DNA from: Verrucomicrobiota bacterium
GTDB lineage: Bacteria; Verrucomicrobiota; Verrucomicrobiia; Chthoniobacterales; UBA10450
Length of the DNA: 13,913 bases
NCBI GenBank assembly: GCA_003218345.1
Contig: QHNF01000054.1
Location: forward strand, 1-13,913
Direction of reading: 5' to 3'
Positions 12,678 to 13,913 of this stretch are shown piece after piece. How positions within the stretch are numbered: the first letter of the stretch is position 1; each line of letters opens with the position of its first letter. The notes beneath the pieces were generated by a model. The model saw only the letters and a program-made list of their open reading frames with translations, was not told where the DNA came from and ran no database searches. The position numbers and the translations under genes were made by a program.

Positions 12678-13913
12678 GGTGCGAACATCTTCTCGGCGCA
12701 CTAGCAGCCGGATTACTCGTCGTTATTTTTTGCCTTCTTCTACTCTGGCACGATCCGCTGGTTTTTTGGAATGACGATTATGAATTGTCCGTCCTGCCCG
12801 TGTTTGCCGATGTGGCGCGCAGTTGGTCGGAAGGCCATTGGCCGATCTTAAGTCCGTATTCGTGGGTCTGCGGCAATCTCGCCGGGGAATTTCAGTACGG
12901 GACGTTCTCGGTTTTTATAAATGCGGCCATTATTCTCATCTGGAAATTTCCTCTAACATTTCCACAACAGGCAGCAGCCCTTTCCATCACGCACCTTTTT
13001 TTTCTGGCAATCGGCGCATTCTTGCTCGTCCGCGACCGTCGATTTTCAATTTCATTGTCGATGTTTGTCGCGCTCGTTGCCTCTTTGAACGGGTGGATCA
13101 TCTGCTGGGGCGCGACCGATTGGTTCGGTGCGCTCGGCGCATTCACCTGGCTGCCGTGGGCGTGGTGGGGCGCGGCGCGTGCACTCGATCCACAGCGAAG
13201 CAAATGGAAATTCCTCTGGCCGGCGCCGTTTGTTTACCTGCTCATCACAGGCGGTTTTCCCTACACGGTTTTGATGTTGCTGCTCTTGATCGCATGGCTG
13301 TCGATCAAATCGTTAGCTCAAGTGCATAGTATCCGGTCGATCTTGCCGATGCTTTTCGGCGTCGCGCTCGGCTTTGGGCTTTCTGCTCCCGCGTGGCTCG
13401 CGATTCTCGATTTGGTTCAAGGTTCAGCGCGCGAATTGCAGGCGGCGTCTGCGCATTGGCAATGGCTTGTTCCACCCGCCGCGCTGCCCGGGCTAATTCT
13501 TCCCTCGTGGACAGTAAACTGGGCCAATTTCTCCTCGCGTCTGACGCCGCATACGGCGACCGAGCTGGCTTGCGGACTGGTTCCGATTCCTGTTCTCGCC
13601 GCGGGATTGATTAGTCGCGGTCGCGAACTCATCAGCAAGATCAAATGGGAACTAGTCCTGCTCTTGCTCGTGCTTTTGCTCTCAATGATTCCAACCGCCG
13701 GCCTTTTCCGGTGGAGTTTTCGCTGGTTGCCGTTTTTCCATCTTGTTCTCGCGATTTGCGCCGCTGAAGCGCTGCGAGTGAGGCCGGAATCATCTGGCTT
13801 CGCTAAAGCTACGGTGGACAAGCTGATCCCGGCTACAGCGGCGTTCGCGTCGGTCGTTTTGATCGCCATTACAATGTCGGTCCTGCGAACGGGCGGCGCT
13901 TACGCTTTCCTAT
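12620..13913 (+). CDS. YfhO/GT-C-like polytopic membrane protein (3' cut by window)
   Basis: The open frame runs to the right edge without a stop (431 codons visible). At least eight hydrophobic segments are present, for example residues 24-43 (LLGALAAGLLVVIFCLLLLW). Between the first and second lies a loop with acidic DDYE (52-55) and GHWPILSPY (72-80), then GNLAGEFQYG (85-94). This resembles the first loop of YfhO and other GT-C-fold glycosyltransferases (an xHWPxWxPy...G...Q-type motif plus acidic residues). A membrane sugar-transfer role on the periplasmic side is therefore inferred, with an unknown substrate. The frame is closed upstream by TGA at 12614-12616. The only canonical start before the first membrane segment is GTG 12620, inside the loop of the hairpin repeat; an ATT start or a start lost to repeat insertion is also possible. 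Confidence 0.75.
   Translation, partial: MIGTSSQSTSHFSRITSHLWCEHLLGALAAGLLVVIFCLLLLWHDPLVFWNDDYELSVLPVFADVARSWSEGHWPILSPYSWVCGNLAGEFQYGTFSVFINAAIILIWKFPLTFPQQAAALSITHLFFLAIGAFLLVRDRRFSISLSMFVALVASLNGWIICWGATDWFGALGAFTWLPWAWWGAARALDPQRSKWKFLWPAPFVYLLITGGFPYTVLMLLLLIAWLSIKSLAQVHSIRSILPMLFGVALGFGLSAPAWLAILDLVQGSARELQAASAHWQWLVPPAALPGLILPSWTVNWANFSSRLTPHTATELACGLVPIPVLAAGLISRGRELISKIKWELVLLLLVLLLSMIPTAGLFRWSFRWLPFFHLVLAICAAEALRVRPESSGFAKATVDKLIPATAAFASVVLIAITMSVLRTGGAYAFL

Overview
The window reads as a chromosomal segment of a Gram-negative soil or sediment bacterium, most likely Verrucomicrobiota (Chthoniobacterales-like). This is inferred from an outer-membrane OprP/OprO-type porin, several exported proteins with signal peptides, small GIY-YIG nuclease genes embedded in dispersed palindromic repeats, a DUF1460 amidase and the general gene style. 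No rRNA or protein marker settles the taxon.

Layout, left to right. Positions 1-148 hold no callable gene. A small membrane protein gene (149-433, +) is followed by a palindromic repeat (492-583). Next is a divergent pair with only 26 bp between starts: an exported Cys/His (CHAP/NlpC-like) hydrolase with a 12-unit octapeptide linker (610-1689, -) and an exported PTP-like phytase (1716-2699, +). Then comes a repeat - GIY-YIG gene - repeat - GIY-YIG gene - repeat array (2732-3579, genes on -) that abuts the 3' end of the tmRNA gene ssrA (3580-3935, -). A PAPS-dependent sulfotransferase (4040-4990, +) follows.

The core of the window is a probable sulfur-acquisition operon on the + strand (5308-10592). 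It has an AT-rich promoter with a dyad that could be an Rrf2-type operator, a small membrane protein, an Rrf2-family regulator with four cysteines, a phosphate-selective-type porin, and a sulfonate/nitrate/taurine-type ABC transporter (SsuA, SsuB, SsuC). The last gene is an HPr phosphocarrier whose start overlaps the ssuC stop. The three junctions from ssuA to HPr overlap by 1-4 nt, which implies translational coupling. The likely flow is anion entry through the porin, capture by SsuA, and import by SsuBC. Rrf2 would sense sulfur or redox status, and HPr would give a possible link to PTS/HPr-kinase signalling.

A convergent DUF1460 amidase-like gene (10589-11485, -) shares the CTAG at its stop with the HPr gene. 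A metallo-beta-lactamase-fold hydrolase (up to 12585, +) follows. It is separated by a 27-bp-arm hairpin repeat from a large YfhO/GT-C-like polytopic membrane protein that runs off the right end. The hairpin appears to supply the only usable start region of that last gene.

The best candidates for something new are the repeat/GIY-YIG modules tiled onto the ssrA 3' end and the HPr gene coupled to a sulfonate transporter under a predicted Rrf2 operator.
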